Assembly (NCBI GenBank): GCA_036365145.1
Contig: JAEOAD010000888.1
Location: 558,001-622,000, forward strand
Reading direction: 5' to 3'
DNA length: 64,000 nt
Source of the DNA: Orientallactaga sibirica
Taxonomy: Eukaryota; Chordata; Mammalia; Rodentia; Dipodidae
Made by a program: the position numbers and the translations under genes. Every line of letters begins with the position of its first letter. Within the stretch, counting starts at the first letter, position 1. Below the pieces are notes generated by a model. That model saw only the letters and a program-made list of their open reading frames with translations, was not told the DNA's origin and did not search any database. Below, one piece after another: positions 52,478 to 62,055 of the stretch.

Positions 52478-52664
52478 ATAGAGAGAAAGAGAGAGAGAGA
52501 GAGAAAGGAAATGGGTAAACTAGGGCATTTTGCCATTGCAAACAAATTCCAGATGCATGCGCCACTTTTTGTATTTGGCTTTATGTGGGTACTGGGAAAT
52601 TGAACTCTAGCCATCAGCCTTTGCAAACAAGTGTCTTTAACCACTAAGCAACCTCCCCAGCCCC
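52478..52664 (-). mobile_element. DIP-like SINE, tail missing
   Basis: Starts in (GA)n at about 52,480 without the usual T/A tail; head AAGCAACCTCCCCAGCC. Confidence 0.9.
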
Positions 52665-52677
52665 CAAATTCTATTTT

Positions 52678-52842
52678 GTTTTTGTTTTTGTTTTTGTTTT
52701 TGTTTTGAGGTAGGGCCTCACTCTAATCCAGGCTGACCTGGAATTCACTATGTAGTCTCAGGGTGGTCTTGAACTCATAGCAATCCTCCTACCTCTGCAT
52801 CTTGAGTGCTGGGATTAAAGATATGCGTCACCATGCCTGGCT
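52678..52842 (-). mobile_element. B1-like SINE between target copies 1 and 2
   Basis: (GTTTTT)n tail, TTTGAGGTAGGGCCTCACTC to CCATGCCTGGCT. It lies exactly between CAAATTCTATTTT at 52,665 and 52,843. Confidence 0.95.
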
Positions 52843-52855
52843 CAAATTCTATTTT

Positions 52856-53084
52856 TAAAATATTTTATTTATTTATTTGCAAGGAGAGAAAGAGAGAGAG
52901 AGGGAGGGAGGGAGGGAGAGAAAGGGAAAATGGATGCACCTGAGCCTATAGCCACTGATAATGAACTACAGACAGATGCATTACTTTTTGAATCTGGCTT
53001 TACATGGGTATTGGGGAATCAAACCCAGGCCATTAGGCTTTGCAGGCAAGTGTCTTAACAGATGACCCATCTCTCTAGATCCCC
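52856..53084 (-). mobile_element. DIP-like SINE between target copies 2 and 3
   Basis: Tail TAAAATATTTTATTTATTTA, (GA/GGGA)n tract, head GATGACCCATCTCTCTAG. Bounded by the 12-13-bp target at 52,843 and 53,085. Confidence 0.95.
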
Positions 53085-53094
53085 CAAATTCTAT

Positions 53095-53096
<2 letters not shown>

Positions 53097-53139
<43 letters not shown>

Positions 53140-53303
53140 TTTTCTCTTTTTTTTAATTGACAACTTCTATACTTCTATACTTACAGACAATAAACCATGA
53201 TATTCCCCTTCAGAACTCCTTCACAATGAGAAAAAGATGATGACATCAAATTAAAAGAGAGACCAATGGAGAGAGGGAGGGGATATGCTGGAGAGTGGAG
53301 CCC
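53097..53303. mobile_element. Inverted L1 3'-UTR scrap between target copies 3 and 4
   Basis: A (TTTA)n tail, then reverse-strand L1 3' UTR (53,150-53,227, ACAATAAACCATGATATTCC). It switches directly to forward-strand L1 3' UTR (53,228-53,300, AAAGATGATGACATCAAATT). This is a small head-to-head inversion, as in twin-primed L1 insertions. Confidence 0.85.
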
Positions 53304-53710
53304 CAAATTCTATTTTATTCATGTAATCAGACACACTGTTTCCCTTTCTTCCTCCTCGGATACATCTTCCTAGAGTCTTCTCACTAAGTCTAAAGTCTCA
53401 CTGAGTGCTCCCTATACATTCTGAAATTTTTCTTAGCTTCTTTCTGTTGGATTTTTCTGTATCTTGGCCCTCCTTAAGGGCTAACCTCTCATTTTGGTGA
53501 ACTATAGTTTTCAATAGATTCTTAATCAAGAAGTCATGGGAAGTACATTTTTAGAGACATTACTTCTTAAGACATTTCATCCTTTCATTTGTCTGGTAGC
53601 TTGGGAATCAAGTTCTCGGCTGGAAATAATATTTGCTATTATTATGAAGGTTTCACTGTGTTCACTTTCTTGTGCTCCCTTTGAATGTCTGATAAGATTC
53701 TGACTGCCAC

Positions 53711-54005
53711 TTTTTTTTTTTTTTTTTTTAGGTAGCAAATTAAAGGACATTTAACTTTACTACATTGTTTTTAGAAGGCAGGTATACACCATCTTTTTAC
53801 AAAGTGTTCCATGTACCACTAGTTCCGTGCAGTCCCTTGCTGGGGAGAGGATGCCCCACTGCTGACAGCTGGGACAAGTCCGCCTGCAGAGGAGCAGTGA
53901 TCTCACAAATGGCATTCTCCAAAGACTACCAAGAGTCCCACAGCATCTCCAGCACCCCACAGGGCTCATCTGTACAATGCCTTTGGGAGAAATGTGGAAA
54001 TCTGA
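53711..54005 (-). pseudogene. Processed-transcript fragment of unknown gene (3' UTR-like)
   Basis: A T tract of about 21 (53,711-53,731) is the poly-A tail of a minus-strand insert. About 20 bases upstream of the tail, in its sense, lies an AGTAAA signal variant. The body (for example GGCATTGTACAGATGAGCCC and GGAACACTTTGTAAAAAGAT) is GC-richer than its surroundings and matches no repeat I know. The open frame of 69 codons has no domain. It is probably the 3' end of an mRNA copied by L1; the source gene is not recognised. Confidence 0.55.
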
Positions 54006-54417
54006 GGTTTTAGAGATTTATAAATATAGCCATTGTTCCTAACATGCATGAGGTCCCAGGTCTGATCAGATTTTCACATTTTTATGTGACTTTTTGGGCT
54101 CCCTTTTCAGTATAGATAGATTTCACATAAAAGATGTTTTTGTCTTTGGTTTTCTAAACGTTCACAGTTTTATGCCTGTGCAGGGTCTTTGAGAAATACC
54201 TCACTCTGGATATTTTTAATTTGGATACACTCCTTCAGTTCTGGACATTTGACTATATTATTTCATGGTAGGCACCACTGCTCTTTCTCCAGAACCTCTG
54301 TCAATTGGTTATTGGACATAAACCAGTTAAGTCTCTAATTTTATTATCTTTTGTTTTCTCTTTCCATTGATTTTTCTTTTTTCTTCTACCATCTTTTTTA
54401 TGTCTTTAAAACATTTA

Positions 54418-54604
54418 AAAAATTATTTATTTATTTATTTGAGAGAGAGAGAGAACGGGCATGCAAGGGCCTCTAGTCACTGCAAACTCCACATGCATAT
54501 GCCACCTTGTGCATCTGGTTTTATGTGGGTACTGGGGAATTAAACATGGGTCTTTAGAATTTGTAAGCAAGCGCCTTAGCCACTGAGCCATTTCTCCAGC
54601 CCCT
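54418..54604 (-). mobile_element. DIP-like SINE
   Basis: Tail AAATTATTTATTTATTTATT, head GAGCCATTTCTCCAGCCCC. Confidence 0.93.
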
Positions 54605-54886
54605 TTAAAAACATTTTTATGGACAACTTCCATAAGTACAAACACTATACCATGCTCATAAACCCTTCCCACCATCCTCCCTTTTCCCTCACCCAAATCC
54701 CCCCTCCACTAAATCCATTCTTCACAACTCGTCTCTCTTCTATTTTGATGTCATCATTTTTCCCTTCTATCATGCAGGTCTTGTGTAGGTAGCATCAGGC
54801 ACTGTGAGATCATGAATATCAAGGCCACTTTGTTTCTGAAAGCCAGTATTGTAAGTAGTCCTCTCCTTCCATTGGCTCTTACTTTT

Positions 54887-55033
54887 TTTTTTCCCCAAGG
54901 TAGGGTCTCACTCCAGCTCAGGCTGTCCTGGAATTCACTATGTAGTCTCAGGGGGGCCTTGAACTCATGGTGATCCTCCTACCTCTGCCTCCCAAGTGCT
55001 GGGATTAAAGGTGTGCGCCACCACACCTGGCTT
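54887..55033 (-). mobile_element. B1-like SINE in the L1
   Basis: CCCCAAGGTAGGGTCTCACT to CACCACACCTGGC; CTTAC(A)TT at both junctions. Confidence 0.94.
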
Positions 55034-55065
55034 CTTACATTCTTTTTTTAAAAATATTTTATTTG

Positions 55066-55262
55066 GGCTAGAGAGATGGCTTAGTGGTTAAGGCACTTGC
55101 CTGTGAAGCCTGAGAACCCATGTTTGATCACCCAGTACCCATGTCACCCAGGTGCACAAGGTGGTGCATGCATCTGGAGTTTGTTTGCAGTGGCTAGCGG
55201 CACTGGTGTGCCCATTCTCTCTCTCTCTCTATCCCTCACTCTCAAATAAATAAATGAAATAT
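55066..55262 (+). mobile_element. DIP-like SINE, facing its neighbour
   Basis: GGGCTAGAGAGATGGCTTAG, box B GTTTGATCACCC, tail AAATAAATAAATGAAATA. Confidence 0.93.
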
Positions 55263-55467
55263 TTTAACATATTTCTTTATTTATTTACAAGCAGAGAGAG
55301 AGAGAGAGAGAGAGAGAATGGGCATGCCAGGGCCTCCAGCTCCAACAAACTAACTCCAGATGCATGCACTACTTTGTGCATCTAGCTTTACAAGACTACT
55401 GGGGAATCAAACCTGGGCCATTAGGCTTTGCAGGCAAGTGCCTTAACCACAGAGCTATCTCTCCAGT
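55263..55467 (-). mobile_element. DIP-like SINE, tail-to-tail with the previous
   Basis: Tail TTCTTTATTTATTTACAAGC, (GA)n, head GAGCTATCTCTCCAG. The pair forms an inverted repeat of about 190 bp. Confidence 0.93.
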
Positions 55468-55855
55468 CCTCTTACATTCTTTCTTTCTGCCAACTCTTCT
55501 GCAATGGTCCCTGAGTCTTGGGGTGTGATAGAGATGATTCACTTAATGCTAAACACTTCATTGTCACTTCTCAGCACTATGGTGCTTTTTAAGTCATCCC
55601 CGTGGTCACCACTATCTGAAAAGAGAAGCTTCTCTAAATAAAGGTGAGAGAAGCATTAATATATGGGTATAAACATAAGTGCTTAAAGGGCAGTTTGGTT
55701 GACATAATATATCCATTTAACTAGACAACAGTAGTTGTACTTTCTAAGAGATTTCTGCAACTTTATCTTCTAATTCTTCTATTCAGTTGTAAATTCCTTT
55801 TATCAAACCATTTCCAAAAACCATGTACAGTCTTGAAAAATCATGTAACGCAGCC

Positions 55856-56014
55856 AGGTGTGGTGGCGCATGCCTTTAATCCCAGCACTTGGGAGGCAGA
55901 GGTAGGAGGATCGCTGAGAGTTCGAGGCCACCCTGAGACTACATAGTTAATTCCAGGTCAGCCTGGACCAGAGTGAGACCCTACCTCGAAAAACCAAAAA
56001 AAAAAAAAAAAAAA
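55856..56014 (+). mobile_element. B1-like SINE
   Basis: GCCAGGTGTGGTGGCGCATG to CTACCTCGAAAAACC plus A tail. CATGTAACG on both sides is the target duplication. Confidence 0.95.
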
Positions 56015-56090
56015 AACATGTAACGTATAATTGGATTATCTTTTCCTATTTCTCTAGACATATTAGATACAATTTTAAAAATTGAGGGGG

Positions 56091-56350
56091 GCGCTGGAGA
56101 GATGGCTTAGCGGTTAAGGCGCTGCCTGCTAAGCCTAAGAACCCGGTTCCAATCTCCAGGTCCCACATTTAGCCAGATACAAAGTGATGCAAGGGCACAA
56201 TGCCGCACTTGACCACAAGGGGGCGCACGCATCTGGATTTCATTCACAGCAGCTGAGAGACTGCTGGTATGCCCATCTCTGTCTGTCCTCCTCTCCCTCT
56301 CTCTCTGTCTGTCTCTCTCTGTGTCTCTCCAAAAAAAAATTTTTTTTAAA
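56091..56350 (+). mobile_element. DIP-like SINE, long subtype
   Basis: GCGCTGGAGAGATGGCTTAG and the block GACCACAAGGGGGCGCACGC (56,211-56,230). It lies between two ATTGAGG copies (56,081 and 56,354). Confidence 0.95.
56213..56226 (+). promoter_or_regulatory. CTCF-core-like motif in SINE
   Basis: CCACAAGGGGGCGC again, identical to the copy at 46.6 kb. Confidence 0.3.
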
Positions 56351-56362
56351 TAGATTGAGGTG

Positions 56363-56589
56363 GGCTGGAGAGATGGCTTAGCAGTTAAGGAGTTTGCCTA
56401 CAAAGCCAAAGGATCCCGGTTCAATTCTCCAGGACCCACGTTAGCCAGATGCAGGAGCACACGCATCTGGAGTTTGTTTGCAGTGGCTGGAGGCCCTGGT
56501 GCACCCATTCTCTCTCTCTCTCTCTTTCTCTCTCCCTCCCTCTTTCTCTCCACCTCTCAAATAAATAGATAAATAAAATATTTTAAAAC
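56363..56589 (+). mobile_element. DIP-like SINE, short subtype
   Basis: GGGCTGGAGAGATGGCTTAG, tail AAATAAATAGATAAATAAAA. It lies between ATTGAGG copies at 56,354 and 56,590. Confidence 0.95.
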
Positions 56590-56600
56590 ATTGAGGGAGC

Positions 56601-56969
56601 GGGCTGGGAATGGCTCTGTGAATAAAGTACTTACCACTCAAGCCTGAATATCTAAGTTTGGATCCCCAGACCCCATGCAAAAACTGGAAGCTGTGGCAGG
56701 CTTCCGTAATCCCAGCATGCTGACAGCAAGATGGGAGGTGGAGATTGGAGAACTTCCCAGAAGCTCACAGACCAACTACCCTGGCAAGTGGTGAGCAACA
56801 ACAATGAGAATGAGAAAGAGAGAGAGAGAGAGAGAGAGAGCGAGGGGGGGGGGACCCAGTTTCAAATGAGGTGGAAGGCAAGGACACCAAAAATCATCCT
56901 CTAACCTTCACGCATGAGCTATATACTATGTGTGTACCTGCACTCACACACATGAACACATACACTTGC
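56601..56969 (+). mobile_element. B4-like composite with (GA)n
   Basis: GGGCTGGGAATGGCTCTGTG, GCTGTGGCAGGCTTCCGTAA, an internal (GA)n at about 56,813-56,841 and a CA-rich end. Confidence 0.72.
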
Positions 56970-56984
56970 AAAAAAGTGTGCTTA

Positions 56985-57276
56985 GGGCTGGAGAGATGGC
57001 TTAGGGGTTAAGGCGCCTGCCTCCTAAGCTTAAGAGCACTAGTTCCAATTTCCAGCGGTTCCAATCTCCAGGTCCCACGTTTAGCCAGATGCAAAGTGAC
57101 GCAAGGGCGCAATGCCGCATGTGACCACAAGGGGGCACACACATCTGGATTTTGTTCGCAGCAGCTGAGACACTGCTGGCACACCCATGTCTGTCTTCCT
57201 CTCCCTCTCCCTCTCTGTCTCTCTCTGTGTCTCTCTCCAAAAAAATAATTTAAAAAAATTTTTTAAGTTTTTTTTA
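56985..57276 (+). mobile_element. DIP-like SINE, long subtype, with doubled box B
   Basis: Perfect 15-bp target copies AAAAAAGTGTGCTTA at 56,970-56,984 and 57,277-57,291 fix its ends. The GGTTCCAAT segment occurs twice (57,039 region and 57,057) through a short internal duplication. CCACAAGGGGGCAC lies at 57,125-57,138. Confidence 0.96.
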
Positions 57277-57290
57277 AAAAAAGTGTGCTT

Positions 57291-57415
57291 AAATTATTTA
57301 TTTATTTGAGAGAGAAAGTATGTGTGTATTTGGACATGCCAGGGCCTCTTGCTACTACAAATGCATGTACCACTTTGTGCATCTCACTGTACATGGTTAC
57401 TGAGGACTTAAAACT
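57291..57415 (-). mobile_element. 3' fragment of a DIP-like SINE
   Basis: AAATTATTTATTTATTTGAG to GGTTACTGAGGACTTAAAAC; the head is absent. Confidence 0.8.
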
Positions 57416-57484
57416 GGAAAAAGAGTTGTTTTTTTAAATTTAATTTTCCTTTGCCTTTTTATTTGTCTTTATTCCTTTCTGTTA

Positions 57485-58745
57485 TATTCAGCTTCATGTT
57501 GCTGGCAGAAAACACCTGACCAAGAGCAGATTTTGGGAGGAAAGGGTTTATTTTGGCTTACAGACTTGAAGGGAAGCTCCATAATGGCAGGGGAAAATGA
57601 AGGCATGAGCAGAGGGTGGACATCACCTCCTGGCCAATATCAGATGACAACAGCAGCAGGGAAGTATGCCAAACACTGGCAAGGGGAAGCTGGCTATGAC
57701 ACCCATGAGCCCACCCCCAACAATACACCACCTCCAGGAGGACCCAATTCTCAAATTGCCACTAGTTGGGGACCTAGCATTCAGAACACATTAGTTTATG
57801 AGGGGCACCTGAATCAAACCACTACTCTCTGTCCCTGGTCCCCATAAACTGATTGCCATCCATAAGTAAAATGCAATGCATTCAGTACAACTTCAAAAGC
57901 CCCCATGGTTTTTTATCAATCCCAGTGATGTTCAAACACCCTCATAGTCCAAGGTCTTTTAACTGAACTGTAATACAAAAAAAAAAAAAAAAAAAAAAAG
58001 CACATAAGGACACATAATAAACATTCATAATGCAAAAGATGGCACTAGACATAGCAAAGAAATATTCAACCAATACAAGATTTAAAACAAACAGGGCAAG
58101 CATCGAATTCTGTAGCTCCAAGTCTGATAACACTAACCAGTGTTGAGTCTCCAAATCCCATAATGCTAACCAGTGACAAGTCTCTGCAGTTTCAGTTCTG
58201 CCCCTCCAGCTAGGCTACTCACTGTCCTGGGAAACTGCTTCTGGTGCGGGCAGTTTCTCCTTGGCAATCATCCCATAGTCCTGGAAACCCCCCTGGCCTC
58301 TAGCTACAACCCATGGTTCATACACAAGGCTCCATCAGGCTTCCACACAGGTAATCCAACAAGCCTGCTTCACATTGCCCACGGCCATTTCCAAAAAGCA
58401 AAACCATGTTGCAAATTCAAATTCTCTTTCCTGCATTTGTTGTTCTCCATAGTGCCAAGTGGACTACCAATTTGTTAATCACTGGTGGGGGGGGTAGTAA
58501 ATCTAACTTTGAAGAACAGGACACTCCTTCAGCATTCAGGCCCCTTACTTCAAAAGAGCCTGCATCCTTCCTGCTGTCCCAATGCAGGTCAGCTGGCCCA
58601 ATCTCAATAGCAGCTGAATGGGCAGCAGTTTTGGCCCAAAGATTTCATTTCTTTCTGAGCCATATTCTTCTGCTCACACCATTCCATTTCCATGCAACAC
58701 AACCCTGGATAAAGTACACTGTGACTGAAGAAGACATTTAACACC
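57485..58745 (-). mobile_element. MaLR LTR plus internal sequence
   Basis: 57,485-57,830 is an LTR in reverse (GGGTTTATTTTGGCTTACAG to GGGGCACCTGAATCAAACCA), same family as 41.15 kb. Beyond it, GATGTTCAAACACCCTCATA GTCCAAGGTCTTTTAACTG and AGCTCCAAGTCTGATAACAC follow the order of MaLR internal sequence. This non-autonomous ERVL relative encodes no intact protein. The open frames here are incidental. Confidence 0.7.
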
Positions 58746-58875
58746 AATCTCTCTGGCTTCCACATGCACCTCAACACACACATGCCAGCAGCACACATAG
58801 AAACATGCATATACACATGCATGGATGCATGCATACACATGCACAGAAAAAAAAAGAAAGACAAAAGTACTCTAT

Positions 58876-59030
58876 GAGCCGGGCATGGTGGCACACGCCT
58901 TTAATCCCAGCACTCGGGAGGCAGAGGTAGGAGGATCACCATGAGTTCGAGGCCAACCTGAGACTGCACAGTGAATTCCAGGTCAGCCTGGGCTACAGTG
59001 AGACCCTACCTCAAAATCCCCCCCAAAAAG
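58876..59030 (+). mobile_element. B1-like SINE
   Basis: GCCGGGCATGGTGGCACACG to CTACCTCAAAATCCCCCCCA. Confidence 0.94.
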
Positions 59031-59094
59031 AACTTTATGGATTTATGGAACTTTAGGAAGGGTTCAAGTGATAGGAAATTGAGGCTTGTGCAGC

Positions 59095-59190
59095 CATGGG
59101 AAAGAATGGCGTACCCATTCCCTCTGTCTCTTTTCTCTCTTTCTCTCCCTGTCTTTGTTGTTAATAAATAAATAAAAATTTTAAAACTTA
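59095..59190 (+). mobile_element. 3' fragment of a DIP-like SINE
   Basis: GCGTACCCATTCCCTCTGTC to AATAAATAAATAAAAATTTT; only the pyrimidine tract and tail remain. Confidence 0.6.
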
Positions 59191-59304
59191 ATAAATAAAT
59201 AAAGAGTATATTGTGCTGTTTTTCTGCTTATTTTGCACCCCGCCCCCAAGCTGCTTTGGCATGGCTACTACGCTGCCAATTTAACTGGAACTCAATTATA
59301 TAAA

Positions 59305-59456
59305 AAAAATTTTTTTGGTTTTTCGAGGTAGGGTCTTATTCTAGCCCAGACCTGATTCACTGTGTAGTCTCAGGGTGGCCTTGAATTCATGGCGATCCTC
59401 CTACCTCTGCCTCCCAAGGGCTGGGATTAAAGGCATGTGCCACCATGCCCGGCAAT
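59305..59456 (-). mobile_element. B1-like SINE
   Basis: TTTTTCGAGGTAGGGTCTTA to CCACCATGCCCGGC; small deletions near its middle. Confidence 0.93.
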
Positions 59457-59471
59457 TATGTAAATTTTTAA

Positions 59472-59725
59472 ATGATTTTTTTTTTTTTGCAGAGAGACAC
59501 AGAGAGAGAGAGAGAGGAGAGGGAGACAGATAGTGATGGGTGCGCCAGCAGTCTTTCAGCTGCTGTGAAAGAAATCCAGATGCATGCTCCCCCTTGTGGG
59601 CAAGTGTGGCATTGCGCCCTTGTGTCACTTTGCATCTGGCTAAACATGGGACCTAGAGATTGGAACTAACGTTCTTAGGCTTAGCAGGCAGGTGCCTTAA
59701 CTGCTAAGCCATCTCTCCAGCCCAT
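59472..59725 (-). mobile_element. DIP-like SINE, long subtype
   Basis: Contains GCTCCCCCTTGTGGGCAAG (59,586-59,604). Head TAAGCCATCTCTCCAGCCC. AAATGA at both ends. Confidence 0.94.
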
Positions 59726-59759
59726 AAATGAAGTTTTTAATTAATGAAATAACAATATT

Positions 59760-60641
59760 GGACTGGAGAGATGGCATAGATGGACAATGTGTCCACTAGT
59801 GCAATAGTGGCATGTCTATTATGGAGATAACCACCTGTACTCAGATTAGAATTTGAGACTTTCTCTGTGGGAGGGAAATAATGCCTGATACTGTAAAACC
59901 TAGTCAAAAGCCTATGGCTAGTTGACGACTGCTGTTTGGCTAAATGAATATATTATGCCCACCAAATTAACCTGAGTATTTATGCTTATGCTCATATATT
60001 AATTCTGCTCTCCCTTTTGGATAGTGATGCTTCTTTTTTTCAGGTGACGGTGATCACTGGGTTAAAGTGCTGAGAAGTGACAGTGGAGTGCTCAGCACTA
60101 AGTGAGACATCTGTCTCACACCCTGCAAGGCTCAGGAACCATTGTGGAAGAGGTGGTGGAAAGAAATGAGGCAAGAGATGGAGAGGGGTGCTTTGGAATG
60201 CTGTCTTCCAGACGCGAGGTGGCTGTTGCTCTCGGTACTTGAACAATAGTTGCGTAATACTGGACCCATGGACAGGTTGTCATGGATGACGGAGGAGGGA
60301 AAAACCACATCAACATAGAAGAGGGAATAGTTGTTTGGAAAGAAGAAGTGGTTCAGAGGAAGGGGTGAGGGAGGGAGGCAAAAGAGAGTTATGGGGGACT
60401 GGAGAGATGGCTCAGTGGTTAAAGGTGCTTTCTTGCAAAGCCTGATGGCCTTGGTTCAGTTCTCCAGTACCTACATAAAGTCAGATCACAAAGTGGCCCA
60501 TGTGTCTGGAGTTTGCAGTGGCAGGAGGCTGCCTCTTTCTCACTGTCTGTCAAGTAAATAATAAATACAAATTTTTTTTATAAAAGAGAGTGGTGGGACG
60601 GGATTATGTAAATTTTATGTAAAGTTTTGAATTAATAAGAG
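59760..60641 (+). mobile_element. L1 3' UTR with a SINE head at its 5' end, split by a SINE
   Basis: GGACTGGAGAGATGGCATAG (59,760-59,779) is a DIP head. It runs straight into L1 3' UTR from about 59,781 (CAATAGTGGCATGTCTATTA) onward. AACAATATT lies before it (59,751-59,759) and after it (60,642-60,650). A DIP-like SINE interrupts it at 60,390-60,581. Confidence 0.75.
60390..60581 (+). mobile_element. DIP-like SINE in the L1
   Basis: GGGGGACTGGAGAGATGGCT, box B GGTTCAGTTCTCC. AAAAGAGAGT at 60,380 and 60,582 is its target duplication. Confidence 0.94.
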
Positions 60642-60650
60642 AACAATATT

Positions 60651-60841
60651 GGGCTGGAGAGATGACTTAGCAGTTAAGGCACTTGCCTTCAAAGCCTAAC
60701 AATCCAGGTTCTATTCCCCAGTACCCACATAAAGCCAGCATGCATCTGGAGTTGATTTGTAGTGGCTGGAGGCCCTGGTACACCCATTCTCTCTGTTTCT
60801 GTTCTCTTTCTCTCTCTACTTGAAAATATTTTTTTTTAAAA
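60651..60841 (+). mobile_element. DIP-like SINE
   Basis: GGGCTGGAGAGATGACTTAG. Perfect 14-bp target AAGAGAACAATATT at 60,637-60,650 and 60,842-60,855. Confidence 0.96.
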
Positions 60842-61075
60842 AAGAGAACAATATTGTGTATATTTTAGACCTTATTTATTCCTTGTGTTATATAACTTCT
60901 CTGAGTCATGTTTGGCTTCCAAGTTTACTTTACATTTTTAGCTCTAAAGCACAGCAACCACATGTGCTTTGTTGCTGTAAGTTTCTGCCCGTGTGTCCTC
61001 TGGCTTATAAACCTCCCTCTGCACACTATGGTTTCCTATCTTGCCAACTCCTATTGGTCCTTTAAAACCAGATTG

Positions 61076-61240
61076 GCTAGGTATAGTGGCACACGCCTTT
61101 AATCCCAGTACTCTGGAGGCAGAGGTAGGAGGATAGTTGTGAGTTCGAGGCCACCCTAAGACTGCATTGTGAATTCCAGGTCACCCTGGGCTAGAGTGAG
61201 ACCTTATCTTGAGAAACCAGCACCAGGCAAACAAACAAAA
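61076..61240 (+). mobile_element. B1-like SINE
   Basis: GGCTAGGTATAGTGGCACAC to ACCTTATCTTGAGAAACC. Confidence 0.92.
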
Positions 61241-61334
61241 CCCCAGGTTGAATAACTCTTTGTTCTATATTGAAAATTTGTGGCAAAATTTAAATACCAC
61301 TCTCTAAATGAAGTGTTGGCTGCCTCTGCATCTT

Positions 61335-61627
61335 AGTACACTTAGGCTGCTGTAATAAAATGTTATAAACTATGTATGAGCAACACACACTTATTTTTCA
61401 TAGCTTTGGAGTCTGGAAGTCTCTAGATTCAGTGTCTGGTGAAGGCCAGCTTTCTGGTCCATAGAGGTAGTAGAGTCTCACTATGTCTATATTGAGTCTC
61501 TTTTATAAGAGATCCCTCCCCATGACCCATTCTTCACCCTAAACAACCACCTCCTGATACAGTCACCTTGGGAGTTAGGATTTCAAACTATGAATGGGGG
61601 GGGGTTACAAATTTAGACCATAGCATC
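61335..61627 (-). mobile_element. MaLR-type LTR
   Basis: AGGCTGCTGTAATAAAATGT, TTCAGTGTCTGGTGAAGGCC, ACAACCACCTCCTGATACAG and ATTTAGACCATAGCA are the reverse of a MaLR LTR. Confidence 0.78.
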
Positions 61628-61812
61628 TCCCAATTTACTTATCACTCCCATCTTCTGATGCTTCAGGATCTCGTTCACATCTCTATTATAACATCTGGAT
61701 AGCAAGGTGTAATTTATTAGCTGGTATGCTGTTCTTTAAGGTCACGAACTAAGTTAGCTTATCTTTGTCTTAGACTAGTTTCCCATGACCAGATGCTGAG
61801 ATGAGAATTCTT

Positions 61813-62046
61813 TTTTAAAATATTTATTTATTTGAGGGGAAGAGAAAGAGAGAAAGAGGCAGAGAGAGAGAAAGAGAGAGAGAATGGGCACATTAGGGCC
61901 TCCAGCCACTACAAATGAACTCCAGATGCATGCACCACTTTGTGCATCTAGTTTTAAATGGGTACTGTTTTAAATGGGTAGTTTTAAATTGAAGTCCTTG
62001 GGTTTTGTGGGCAAGCATCTAAACTGCTGAGCCATCTCTCCAGCCC
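61813..62046 (-). mobile_element. DIP-like SINE between target copies 1 and 2
   Basis: TTTTAAAATATTTATTTATT tail, (GA)n, head GAGCCATCTCTCCAGCCC. A short GTTTTAAATGGGTA duplication lies inside. Bounded by AGAATTCTT at 61,804 and 62,047. Confidence 0.95.
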
Positions 62047-62055
62047 AGAATTCTT

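Larger units (their letters stand above)
54605..55740 (-). mobile_element. L1 3' UTR (7.4-kb subfamily), split three ways
   Basis: Pieces 54,605-54,886 (TTTTATGGACAACTTCCATA to CTTCCATTGGCTCTTAC) and 55,468-55,740 (CTTACATTCTTTCTTTCTGC to CATTTAACTAGACAACAG) are contiguous in L1. A B1-like and two DIP-like SINEs separate them. Confidence 0.87.
53330..55850 (+). mobile_element. Ancient L1 3' region, split by later insertions
   Basis: Three separated pieces (53,330-53,710; about 54,005-54,417; 55,741-55,855) read in the order of an old L1M-type 3' region. Examples are CAGAACCTCTGTCAATTGGT TATTGGACATA near 54,291 and TTCTGCAACTTTATCTTCTAATTC near 55,755 (each read in short parts). Family assignment is from memory. 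Confidence 0.6.

Noticed and set aside
53760..53969. 69-codon frame in the retropseudogene
   Set aside because: Cys/Arg-rich frame without known domain; the insert looks like 3' UTR, so coding is not supported.
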